From contig NZ_BCSH01000043.1 of assembly GCF_001570765.1 (NCBI RefSeq), positions 1 to 64,000 on the forward strand: DNA of 64,000 bases. The letters run 5' to 3'. The stretch is from Nocardiopsis listeri NBRC 13360 (GTDB lineage: Bacteria > Actinomycetota > Actinomycetes > Streptosporangiales > Streptosporangiaceae). The notes below the pieces were generated by a model. The model saw only the letters and a list, made by a program, of their open reading frames with translations. It did no database searches and had not been told where the DNA came from. The translations under genes were made by a program, and so were the position numbers. Shown here in pieces: positions 18,316-26,342 of this stretch (position 1 is its first letter; each line of letters opens with the position of its first letter).

Positions 18316-19581
18316 TCAGCTTCCCGACCTGCGCAGACGGACCCGCAGTGTGGCGTGCCGGGGCGATCCCGGGTCGGTGGCGCGCAACGCGGCGTCGAGC
18401 ACCCGAGGGTCCTCCCGCCACTCCGGCTGTTCCGACCACACCAGCAGGGTCCGCGGGTCGGCGTGCGTGGCGAGCACCTCGCACACCTCCGCCTGGAGTT
18501 CGTCGCGCTCCTCCACCACTCCCGGGGCCTCCGAACGCGGCAGCACGTGCCCTTCGTAGACGTTGACGGCCTGGCGGTAGTCGCCCTTACCCAGGTGTTC
18601 GCGCACCTCGTCCAGGTCGGTGCGTACCGGCCGGAGCAGCCGGTAGGGGCGGGAGGCGAGCAGGTCGTTGCCCAGCAGGCGGCGCATCCTCGACATCTCC
18701 GCCCGAATCGTCACCGGGGAGGCGTCGCGTTCGTTCAGCAGGACGCCGAGGGCGTCGCCGGTCAGACCCCGTGGGTGGCGCGTCAACAGCAGGAGGATCT
18801 CGGAGTGGCGGGTACTGAGCTCGACGGAGCGGCCGTCCACTTCGAGGAGTCCCTGGTCACGGCCGAGCACCCGGAATCGGGCCGGGGCGCGCGGGTCACG
18901 TGGAGTGGGTAGGAGCCCGCTGAGTCGACGGGCCCGGATCTCCATCTCGGCGGCGGCCGCCGCGGCCCGGACCAGCGCCAACGCCTGTGGCGAGGCCAGG
19001 TGGTCGCCGCCGGTGAGGTCCAGGACTCCCAGGAGCCCGCCGGTGTCGGGGTCGTGCAGGGGCGCGGCGGAGCAGCTCCAGTGCTGCACTCCCCGACTGA
19101 AGTGCTCGCTGGCGAAGACCTGCACCTCGTGGTCCAGGGCCAGGGCGACCCCGGGGGCGTTGGTACCGGCCGAACGTTCGTGCCAGTTCGCGCCCGCCAT
19201 GAAGTGCATGTCCTCGGCCCGGGTGCGCAGCCCGGAGTCGCCCTCCACCCACAGCAGGCGTCCGGACACGTCGCCGACCGCGAGGATCTGGGGGCCCGGG
19301 GCGCCCTCGAGTAGCAGCCGTCGCAGCAACGGCATGGTGGCGGCGAGCGGGTGCGCGTCGCGCTGGTCGTCCAGGGCTGGTCCGGTGACTTCGAGCCGGG
19401 GAAGTGTCCGGTCCGGGTCGACCCCGTGTCGGGCGCTGCGCCGCCAGGAATCACCGACCACCGAGCGCACGCGAGAGCTGAGTCGGCCGGAGTCGGTGAA
19501 GCGTTCGTGCGCGACGGCCACGTCCCGGCGCACGCTGTCCGGGTCGGTCTCCCATGACCACGCGTTCCATGCCCTGGACAT
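18316..19581 (-). CDS. GAF-domain transcriptional regulator of aldehyde dehydrogenase
   Basis: 421 aa. The N-terminus resembles AcoR-type activators (SRVRSVVGDSWRRSARHGVD). A GAF-like sensor domain lies at about residues 70-230 (GDVSGRLLWVEGD, then GTNAPGVALALDHEVQVFAS and HWSCSAAPLHDPDTGGLLG). Instead of the AAA+ and Fis domains of AcoR, residues about 245-330 form a winged-helix-like module (ELSTRHSEILLLLTRHPRGL, then PVTIRAEMSRMRRLLG), followed by a helical tail. It needs no sigma-54 partner. It is placed immediately upstream of the aldehyde dehydrogenase gene and probably activates it in response to alcohol or aldehyde. Confidence 0.8.
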   Translation of the reverse strand: MSRAWNAWSWETDPDSVRRDVAVAHERFTDSGRLSSRVRSVVGDSWRRSARHGVDPDRTLPRLEVTGPALDDQRDAHPLAATMPLLRRLLLEGAPGPQILAVGDVSGRLLWVEGDSGLRTRAEDMHFMAGANWHERSAGTNAPGVALALDHEVQVFASEHFSRGVQHWSCSAAPLHDPDTGGLLGVLDLTGGDHLASPQALALVRAAAAAAEMEIRARRLSGLLPTPRDPRAPARFRVLGRDQGLLEVDGRSVELSTRHSEILLLLTRHPRGLTGDALGVLLNERDASPVTIRAEMSRMRRLLGNDLLASRPYRLLRPVRTDLDEVREHLGKGDYRQAVNVYEGHVLPRSEAPGVVEERDELQAEVCEVLATHADPRTLLVWSEQPEWREDPRVLDAALRATDPGSPRHATLRVRLRRSGS

Positions 19582-19796
19582 CGGTGGGTCCCTCCGTCGC
19601 GGTGGCTGCGCTCCCAGCGTCCATTCGCCTCTGGACCCTGATTGAATCCCCAGGTGAGGGTCTTGACAAGGGGTTCACCAGAACTACTGACGAGTTGCCC
19701 CGCTCACGACATGTATGTACCCGCCAGGCCCCACGTCCCACGGAGACCAAGGCGCTCGATTCCGCTTATGTCAGGGCGTTCTGCCACACTTCGTGT

Positions 19797-20426
19797 ATGC
19801 CCAATCCCCCTCAGCACCCACATGGGAACCCCGTACCACCCGCGCCTTTCGCCGGCCCTGGTCACCCGGGTGGCCCCTCACCGGCACCGGCACAGAAGAC
19901 GTCCGTTGTACGCGACTACCGGTGGTCCATCGGCCTCGCGATCGCCGCGGTGTTGTTGTTCGGTCTGTCCCTCCTGCTGAACGCGAACCCGATCAAGGTC
20001 TCTCCGAACATCACCGAACGGTTCACCAGCGACGACGACATGATCGAGCTCGAGATCGAGGAGGGAGACACCAAGACCTGGGCGCTCTTCTCGAGCAGCA
20101 CCGATGAGTCCAGAACCTGCATTTACTACGATCCGGACGGAGAGCTGAACGGTCCCGATACGTGGTATCTCAATGCGGAGGGTTATGGCGATTGGGACAC
20201 CCTCGGCCCTTTGGACACCTCCGAACCCGGTATTTATTGGATCACCTGCACAGATGGCGCTGACGAGTACGTTCTCGCGGGCGCGGGCCCCCTTCACGCC
20301 GTGAAGGCCCAGCTCTACGTGACCGCCGTCATCATCTTCTTCGTCGCCCCGCCCCTCCTCCTCGCGGCGATCGTGGTCGCGGGGGTCACCACCGTGCGTC
20401 GCCGTTCCGCCGCCCGACATCCCTGA
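19797..20426 (+). CDS. Membrane protein with two-cysteine ectodomain (1)
   Basis: 209 aa; the start at 19797 is chosen because upstream sequence is non-coding in character, though its ribosome site is weak. A Pro/Gly-rich N-terminus of about 40 residues leads to helix SIGLAIAAVLLFGLSLLLNA, an extracytoplasmic domain of about 110 residues, and a second helix (VTAVIIFFVAPPLLLAAIVV) with a basic tail. The ectodomain contains WALFSSSTDESRTCIYYDPD and EPGIYWITCTDGADEYV; the two cysteines could form a disulfide. The same pattern recurs in the proteins at 21197 and 22407. Function unknown; probably part of the kinase-linked gene run to 26342. Confidence 0.75.
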   Translation: MPNPPQHPHGNPVPPAPFAGPGHPGGPSPAPAQKTSVVRDYRWSIGLAIAAVLLFGLSLLLNANPIKVSPNITERFTSDDDMIELEIEEGDTKTWALFSSSTDESRTCIYYDPDGELNGPDTWYLNAEGYGDWDTLGPLDTSEPGIYWITCTDGADEYVLAGAGPLHAVKAQLYVTAVIIFFVAPPLLLAAIVVAGVTTVRRRSAARHP

Positions 20427-20447
20427 TCCGAACCAACAGGTACCCCC

Positions 20448-21200
20448 ATGTCGCAACCATTCGAACCGTCGTCCCGCCCCGATTCCGGGGAGGAACGGCG
20501 ACCGACCGGCCCACCACGCCTGGCCCCGCCCGCCCACCCGCGAGCGATGGCCCCCTGGTCCCCCGTTCAGCCCCCGGCGGCACCGCCACCTTCGTACGCG
20601 CACGGCGGGACGTGGGCTCACCCGGGACCCCCGCAACCACCGCCTCCCATCGCGTACGAGTACGGTCCGTCGCGCACCTGGTACTGGATGGTCCTCTCGG
20701 TCCCGCCCGGGTTCCTGGTGCTCGGCGCCCTCTCGGTCCTCCTGGGCGCCTCCTCCGAGACGGTCGGTCAGGCCTGGGCCGCGCTCTTCGTTCTCATCGG
20801 TTTCATTTCGACCGCGGCCCTCATCACGCTGTTCTCCATCCGGGCCCACAACAGGACCAGGAGGCAACGTTTGCACGCCCAACACCTCTGGCACGAGGCC
20901 TGCCTGCGCCGTGACCAAGCGATGCCGTACCCGAGTCCTCCGCTTCGGCCCGCCGCAAAGGACGTCCGACCCCGGCGGCTGTGGATCGTCGCGGGAGTGG
21001 CGCTCATGCCGATCGCGACGGTGCCGCTTCCCGGATACGGACAGTGGGCACCCCTGATCCTCTCCTTGTCTCTGCTGGTGTCCATGCTCTTGGTGTTCGG
21101 CACCGTCATCGCCCGCGCGGGACACCGCGGGCGCGCGGTGACCGAGCACATGGTCCGCGAGATGGAACAGGCCAGGGGACGGAGGCCGGTCCAGCCGTGA
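20448..21200 (+). CDS. Pro-rich four-helix membrane protein
   Basis: 250 aa. About 70 residues of Pro-rich cytoplasmic N-terminus (RPTGPPRLAPPAHPR) are followed by two helices (WMVLSVPPGFLVLGALSVLL, AALFVLIGFISTAALITLFS), a basic amphipathic segment rich in His/Arg/Gln (RRQRLHAQHLWHEACLRRDQ), then two more helices (WIVAGVALMPIATVPLPG, LILSLSLLVSMLLVFGTVIA). It lacks the ectodomain of its neighbours but has the same architecture as the first half of the protein at 21197. The stop overlaps the next GTG by 4 bp. Function unknown. Confidence 0.75.
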   Translation: MSQPFEPSSRPDSGEERRPTGPPRLAPPAHPRAMAPWSPVQPPAAPPPSYAHGGTWAHPGPPQPPPPIAYEYGPSRTWYWMVLSVPPGFLVLGALSVLLGASSETVGQAWAALFVLIGFISTAALITLFSIRAHNRTRRQRLHAQHLWHEACLRRDQAMPYPSPPLRPAAKDVRPRRLWIVAGVALMPIATVPLPGYGQWAPLILSLSLLVSMLLVFGTVIARAGHRGRAVTEHMVREMEQARGRRPVQP

Positions 21201-22306
21201 CGCTCCTTTTGGAAACCACCGAGGCTCCCGAGGCCCTCGCTCCGGCCCTGGCCGGCCCTCCTCCCGGGTCACCACCGCCCGCACCACCCACCGGGCCACC
21301 CGGACCACCTGATCCCCCCGGCCCTCCCGACCCTCCCGGTCCGCCGCCTCCTCTTCCGTCGGGCCCACCACCCCGGCCGACTCCGCCGATCCCTCCGGTG
21401 CCGGACCCGAAGACGATCCGTCCGAGTCGGCGCTGGTACTGGGTCGGCGGCTCCCTGATGCCCGCGGCGATCGTCTTCATGGTCGTGGTGCTGACCCTCA
21501 CCGAGTGGTTCGAGGTGCCCGCTTGGGTGGGCGTGCTGACCGTCCTGGTGCTGGTCCTGGCCATCTTCGCCACGTTCGGCATCGTCCTTGGCGTGTTCAT
21601 CACCAGGTCCACGCGTCTGGCGCGGCTGAACGCCGTGCGCCACCAGGCGATCATCGCGGCCGAGCAGGCGCGATTCGGTTTCCGTCCCATGCCCGCGCCA
21701 CCGCCGCGAGCACCCGCGACCCCGGCCAAGGACCGCCGTCCCCGACGCAGGTGGTTCTTCCTCGTCCCGCTCATCCCGCCCGCCTTCGTCGGCGTCGGGT
21801 TGCTGCTCTTCCACCTGTTCGGCGGCGGGCTCTCAGGCCTCGAAAGGACCCCCGAACTCGTCTCCGACGTGGTGGAGGGGAGCGGGTCCACCGAGTTCTA
21901 CGTCCAGCCCGAGAACGTCGGGGAGCTCGGCCTGTACGCCTCCCCCTCGGAGCTCCACGTGGGGAACTGCGCCATCGACGGCCCCGAGTACCCCCGGATC
22001 ACCGAACGCGAGGTCGGCCACGGCTGGGACGACTGGCGACTGGAGTACTCGGTGAACGTCCACACATCGGGCCTCTATACACTGACCTGCGACGGAGCCC
22101 TCGAACAGTCGCATGTGATCGCGGAGACCCGGACCGCCCACGAGGCCGATCGGCGGGGCATGCTCCTGGCGTTGACCGTCCTCGGGACCATCCTCCTCGG
22201 AGTCGTCACGATGATCGCGACGCTCGTCACCCTCGTGATCCGGCGGGCGACCTACACGGAGCGCATGGCGAGACGAGCACGCGGGGCGGCCGTCCGAAAC
22301 GGTTGA
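21197..22306 (+). CDS. Pro-rich membrane protein with two-cysteine ectodomain (2)
   Basis: 369 aa from a GTG overlapping the previous stop. An extremely Pro-rich stretch (about residues 18-75) is followed by a helix pair (PAAIVFMVVVLTLTEWFEV, VLTVLVLVLAIFATFGIVLG), a second Pro/Arg-rich linker, a helix (LVPLIPPAFVGVGLLLFHLF), an ectodomain of about 105 residues and a final helix with a basic tail. The ectodomain has LGLYASPSELHVGNCAIDGP and HTSGLYTLTCDGALEQS, matching the cysteine spacing of the proteins at 19797 and 22407. It looks like a fusion of the 20448-type and 19797-type layouts. Function unknown. Confidence 0.75.
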   Translation: MTLLLETTEAPEALAPALAGPPPGSPPPAPPTGPPGPPDPPGPPDPPGPPPPLPSGPPPRPTPPIPPVPDPKTIRPSRRWYWVGGSLMPAAIVFMVVVLTLTEWFEVPAWVGVLTVLVLVLAIFATFGIVLGVFITRSTRLARLNAVRHQAIIAAEQARFGFRPMPAPPPRAPATPAKDRRPRRRWFFLVPLIPPAFVGVGLLLFHLFGGGLSGLERTPELVSDVVEGSGSTEFYVQPENVGELGLYASPSELHVGNCAIDGPEYPRITEREVGHGWDDWRLEYSVNVHTSGLYTLTCDGALEQSHVIAETRTAHEADRRGMLLALTVLGTILLGVVTMIATLVTLVIRRATYTERMARRARGAAVRNG

Positions 22307-22406
22307 CCGGGTTCGTGCAACGAAGTCCGACCGGCGCGCGTCTCAACGAACAACCGCCGGCGGACCGCCCACCGGCGCTTTCACACCCGGTCGAGGTAGA
22401 ACTGCG

Positions 22407-23063
22407 ATGAGTCAGCACCCGCCTTACGGTCACCCCGGCCCCCACGGCCGACCGAACATCCACGTCGACGCGCGCGAGGTCCGGCCCGGAAGGGGCTGGT
22501 TCGTCATCGGCGCCCTCGTCATCGCCGGCGGCATCGCGACCGCGATCGTGGGTTTCGTGCTCTCCCTGGTATCCACGGTGAGCATCCCCGAGTTCGAGGC
22601 CCGGGTGACCTCGGGTCAGGAGAGCTCATTCACCGTGGCGGACCCCGGATTCCAGCTCGGTCTGTACTCGTCCTCGGGCGGCGGCGGACGAGCGTGCGTC
22701 CTGCTGCTGCCCGACGGCGGTGAAGCCGGCTTCGACAACCCGGGGTACAGCCACAACGTCGACACCGGCGCCGAGAGCTGGTCCCTGGTGGGGACGTACG
22801 AGCTCAGCGAGGCGGGCGAGTACACCCTGTCCTGTTCCGATGGCTCCACCACCACCGAGTTCGCGGTGACCGACAACGGGGACGGTGGCGCCGAGATCGT
22901 GCGAGGCGTGGGCTCGACCCTCCTGTGGGCACTCGTCCCGTCCTTCCTGGGCCTGGTGATCGGGTTGACGATCATCATCACCACGGCGGTGCGACGCGGC
23001 CGGTTCCAACGTCGCCTGATCGCCGAACGACAGCAGTGGTACTACGGTCACGGGCCCCGCTAG
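22407..23063 (+). CDS. Membrane protein with two-cysteine ectodomain (3)
   Basis: 218 aa. A short His/Pro/Gly-rich N-terminus is followed by helix GWFVIGALVIAGGIATAIVG, an ectodomain of about 110 residues, helix LVPSFLGLVIGLTIIITTAV and a basic cytoplasmic tail ending QQWYYGHGPR. The ectodomain has FQLGLYSSSGGGGRACVLLL and EAGEYTLSCSDGSTTTEF, the third copy of the two-cysteine pattern. The next gene, a receptor kinase, begins 55 bp downstream. A role as partner or sensor for the kinases is inferred only from the shared run and topology. Confidence 0.75.
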   Translation: MSQHPPYGHPGPHGRPNIHVDAREVRPGRGWFVIGALVIAGGIATAIVGFVLSLVSTVSIPEFEARVTSGQESSFTVADPGFQLGLYSSSGGGGRACVLLLPDGGEAGFDNPGYSHNVDTGAESWSLVGTYELSEAGEYTLSCSDGSTTTEFAVTDNGDGGAEIVRGVGSTLLWALVPSFLGLVIGLTIIITTAVRRGRFQRRLIAERQQWYYGHGPR

Positions 23064-23118
23064 GACACACCCGCTCGCGCCGCGCACACCTTCGCATCCG
23101 CATCCCCCGGGAGTGCCC

Positions 23119-24816
23119 GTGACCACCGACGTTCCGTCCTTTCCTCCCCTGAAGCCCCGCGATCCCGTCGAGATCGGCGGGTACCGGACCGTGGGGCGCC
23201 TCGGCGCCGGAGGCATGGGCGCCGTGTACGCCGCTCGATCCCCCGCCGGTGAGTTGGTCGCCGTCAAGCTCGTCCACGGTGACCTGGCCACCGACCCCGA
23301 GTTCCGGGCACGGTTCCGACGTGAGGCCGACCTGGTCGGTCGGGTCGTCGGCCCGTGCGTGCCGAGGTTCCTGGCCCAGGACACCGCCGCGGACCAACCC
23401 TGGTTGGCCACCGAGTACGTGTCGGGGCCGACCCTGCGTCAACACGTCCGCGAACACGGCCCCCTCACGGGGGCGTCCCTGCACGCCTTCGCGACCGGTG
23501 TCGCCGAGGCGTTGCGGGCCATCCACGCCGCCGGGATCGTGCACCGCGACCTCAAACCGGGCAACGTCATCCTCGCACCCGACGGGCCCAAGGTGCTGGA
23601 CTTCGGCATCGCCCGGGCCATCGACGAAACCGCCATCACCCGCACCGGTGGACTGTTCGGCACCCCCGGCTGGGTGGCCCCCGAACTCCTCAAGGGCGCC
23701 CCGCCATCGGTCGCCGCGGACGTCTTCGCCTGGGGTGGGCTGGTCGCCTACGCGGCCACCGGGCGTTCCCCCTTCGGGACGGGGTCGGCCGAGACGATGG
23801 CGGTGCGGGTACTGGACGGCAAACCGGACCTGGCGGGGGTTCCGGACTCGCTGATGCCCCTGGTACGAGCCGCGACCGGGCAGGATCCACGGCAAAGGCC
23901 CACCGTGGAGCAGACACTCGCGGAGCTGCTCGGCACGGACCGGGCCACGGTGGTCGATCCGGGATCGGATGCCACCGAACTCGTCACCCGGGTGCTGCGG
24001 CAGGGGTGGGAGGCACCGCCCCCGCCCACCGTGTTCACCGGGGACCCGGTCCCGCGTCGGCGTCCGAGACGGCGTCGGCCCCGACTCCTGTCGGGGGCCG
24101 CCGTGTCCGCGCTGGTGTTGGTGGCGTCGGCCGCGTGGGTGGCGGGCGACCGGTTCTCGCAAGAGCCGGTGGGAACGGACGTGGGGGCCGACGGAGGGGC
24201 CACCGAAGAAGTCGGTGACGGAGCCGGCGACGAGACCGGCGAACAGGTGGCGGTGGAGATCGCCTCGAACGGTCTGTTCATGGTGCACTCCGATCCCGAT
24301 GGGACCCTCGACCTCACCCCCGGGTTCGACGGAGCCGGCTCCGCCCTGCCGGAGGGGGTGGACCGGGCGGAGTTCGTGGTGGCGAGCGTCGACGTCAACA
24401 CCGTGTACGCCGACGTCCAGCGGCAGAGCGGCGTCAAGGTGATCGGTGAACTGGAGTACCTGGCGGACGAAGGCGAGTTCACCCTGCGGGCCGGCGACTT
24501 CGTCCTCCTCGAAGTGGGAGACGAGTGGGATCCGCTACCGGACGACCCCACCGTCGACGGACGTCCCGCGCACACCGCCCCGGGTGACGAAGTGGTCGCC
24601 ACGGTCTCCACGGACACACCGAACGCGGAGTTCGAGGTGGACTTCGCCGACGCCCCGCAGAGCGGGCTGCTGACCTACCGGCCGGCCGCGAACGCCGTCG
24701 GCGGTACGGCCGAGGTGGCCGGTGTCTACACCTGCTACATGAACTGGCACCCCTACCCCCCGGTCGACATGACCGACGAGGAGTACGTGCCCTGTCCCAC
24801 GGAGCGACCCGAATGA
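23119..24816 (+). CDS. Receptor Ser/Thr protein kinase (1)
   Basis: 565 aa; GTG at 23119 with GGGAG five bases upstream (a GTG at 23113 is possible). The kinase domain spans residues about 20-275: Gly loop LGAGGMGAVYAA, Lys in LVAVKLVHG, catalytic loop GIVHRDLKPGNV, metal-binding DFGIARAID, and GTPGWVAPELL. A basic juxtamembrane segment leads to one helix (SGAAVSALVLVASAAWVAG) and an extracellular domain of about 200 residues, acidic at first and ending with a cysteine pair (VYTCYMNW, then VPCPTE). There are no PASTA repeats. The Arg of HRD suggests activation-loop control. It overlaps the next kinase gene by 4 bp. Confidence 0.92.
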   Translation: MTTDVPSFPPLKPRDPVEIGGYRTVGRLGAGGMGAVYAARSPAGELVAVKLVHGDLATDPEFRARFRREADLVGRVVGPCVPRFLAQDTAADQPWLATEYVSGPTLRQHVREHGPLTGASLHAFATGVAEALRAIHAAGIVHRDLKPGNVILAPDGPKVLDFGIARAIDETAITRTGGLFGTPGWVAPELLKGAPPSVAADVFAWGGLVAYAATGRSPFGTGSAETMAVRVLDGKPDLAGVPDSLMPLVRAATGQDPRQRPTVEQTLAELLGTDRATVVDPGSDATELVTRVLRQGWEAPPPPTVFTGDPVPRRRPRRRRPRLLSGAAVSALVLVASAAWVAGDRFSQEPVGTDVGADGGATEEVGDGAGDETGEQVAVEIASNGLFMVHSDPDGTLDLTPGFDGAGSALPEGVDRAEFVVASVDVNTVYADVQRQSGVKVIGELEYLADEGEFTLRAGDFVLLEVGDEWDPLPDDPTVDGRPAHTAPGDEVVATVSTDTPNAEFEVDFADAPQSGLLTYRPAANAVGGTAEVAGVYTCYMNWHPYPPVDMTDEEYVPCPTERPE

Positions 24817-26342
24817 GCGGCCACACGACCACGGGCTTCTCCCCGTTGCGCCCCGACGACCCGGAGACCGTCGGCGGCATGCGCGTCGTCGGGCGGATCG
24901 GTACCGGTGGCATGGGCACCGTCTACGCCGGGATCGGGAGGCGGGGCCGGTACACGGCGATCAAGGTCATCCGCGAGGAACTGACCGAGGACCCCGGGCT
25001 GCGCGAACGGTTCACCCGGGAGATCCGGCTGCTCGGGCGGGTCGAGAGTCGTTGCGTACCGGCGCTGCTCGGGTCCGGTCGGGACGGCGGCGTGCCGTGG
25101 CTGGTCACCGAGTTCGTGCCCGGGTCGTCGCTCTCCGCCCACGTGCGAGAACACGGACCGCTGCCGCCGAACCTGCTGCGCGGGTTGGCCGGCGGGGTGG
25201 CGGAGGCCCTGGTCGCCGCGCACATCGCGGGGATCGTGCACCGCGACCTCAAACCGGGCAACGTCATCCTCGCACCCGACGGGCCCAAGGTGCTGGACTT
25301 CGGCATCGCCCGGGCCATCGACGAGACGGCCCTGACCCGTACCGGTGGGCTCGTGGGCACACCCGGATGGATCGCCCCGGAGGTACTGCGGGGAGCGCCG
25401 GCCACGCCCGCCGCCGACCTGTTCGGCTGGGGTGCCCTGGTGGCCTTCGCCGCGACCGGCCGGCCACCCTTCGGCGCGGGCTCCACCGAGTCCCTGGCGC
25501 ACCGGGTCCTGGACCGGGCGCCCGACCTGGCGGGACTCCCGGAGGCTCTGTCGCCCCTGGTGACGGCGGCCCTGGACAAGGACCCCGCGCGCAGGCCCAC
25601 TGCGGCGTGGCTCGCGGCGACACTGACCGGTCACCCGGGTGGGGAGGGGTTGTCGGACGCGGTGGGCGCGCTGCTGGACCGGGAGTGGACAGGGGTGGCC
25701 GCGGAGCCACCGGCTCCCCCGGCTCGTGGAGGCCGGAAGGTGCTGTTGGCCGCGAGCGCGACCGTGCTCGTGCTCGGTGCGGCGGGTGGTGGGCTCCTGG
25801 CCGCCCGGGCGCTCACCGACGAGGGAGGCGAAGGCGCGGCGGGGAACGAGTCCGCGGAAGGGACCGAGGTCGACGGCGAGGGGGCGTCCGAGGAATCCGG
25901 GTGGGAGCCACCGGCGCCGACCCCCTTCGGCACCAACGCGGAGTGGGAGGTCCAGACCTTCGTCTCCCCCGACGGGTACACGACCTTCCAGGCGACCCCG
26001 GACCGGTTCGAGACGCTCACCTACGTGTCGGTGACCTCCGTGGAGGACGTCGCCGAGGGGGTCCGGTTCTCGGTGAGCGTGCTCAACCTGGTGGAGGGGC
26101 ACGACGTCCCCGCGATGCTCACCATCACCACCCCGACCGCTCCACTGGCACCCCTTGAATCACCCGGTCCGGTGGAGATCGGCGACGAACTCGACCTGAC
26201 CTTCCCCGACGCTCCCGACCAGGGACGACTCACCTTCTCCGACGCCGACCACGCCCCCGGGGTGTCCGGGTTCCCACCGATCAGCCTCTGCTACGACGCC
26301 CCGGCCGGCACCCTGTCGCCCGACGCGCGGGACTGCGCCTAG
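24813..26342 (+). CDS. Receptor Ser/Thr protein kinase (2)
   Basis: 509 aa, tandem paralogue of the preceding kinase. Gly loop IGTGGMGTVYAG, Lys in TAIKVIREE, GIVHRDLKPGNV, DFGIARAID and GTPGWIAPEVL are all present, so it should be active. One helix (LLAASATVLVLGAAGGGLLA) is followed by an ectodomain of about 170 residues ending with two cysteines (PPISLCYDAP, ARDCA). A 95-bp block (25230-25324) is identical to 23533-23627 in the first kinase although the flanks are diverged. The gene ends in CTAG, which also supplies the stop of the convergent prpR gene. Confidence 0.92.
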   Translation: MSGHTTTGFSPLRPDDPETVGGMRVVGRIGTGGMGTVYAGIGRRGRYTAIKVIREELTEDPGLRERFTREIRLLGRVESRCVPALLGSGRDGGVPWLVTEFVPGSSLSAHVREHGPLPPNLLRGLAGGVAEALVAAHIAGIVHRDLKPGNVILAPDGPKVLDFGIARAIDETALTRTGGLVGTPGWIAPEVLRGAPATPAADLFGWGALVAFAATGRPPFGAGSTESLAHRVLDRAPDLAGLPEALSPLVTAALDKDPARRPTAAWLAATLTGHPGGEGLSDAVGALLDREWTGVAAEPPAPPARGGRKVLLAASATVLVLGAAGGGLLAARALTDEGGEGAAGNESAEGTEVDGEGASEESGWEPPAPTPFGTNAEWEVQTFVSPDGYTTFQATPDRFETLTYVSVTSVEDVAEGVRFSVSVLNLVEGHDVPAMLTITTPTAPLAPLESPGPVEIGDELDLTFPDAPDQGRLTFSDADHAPGVSGFPPISLCYDAPAGTLSPDARDCA

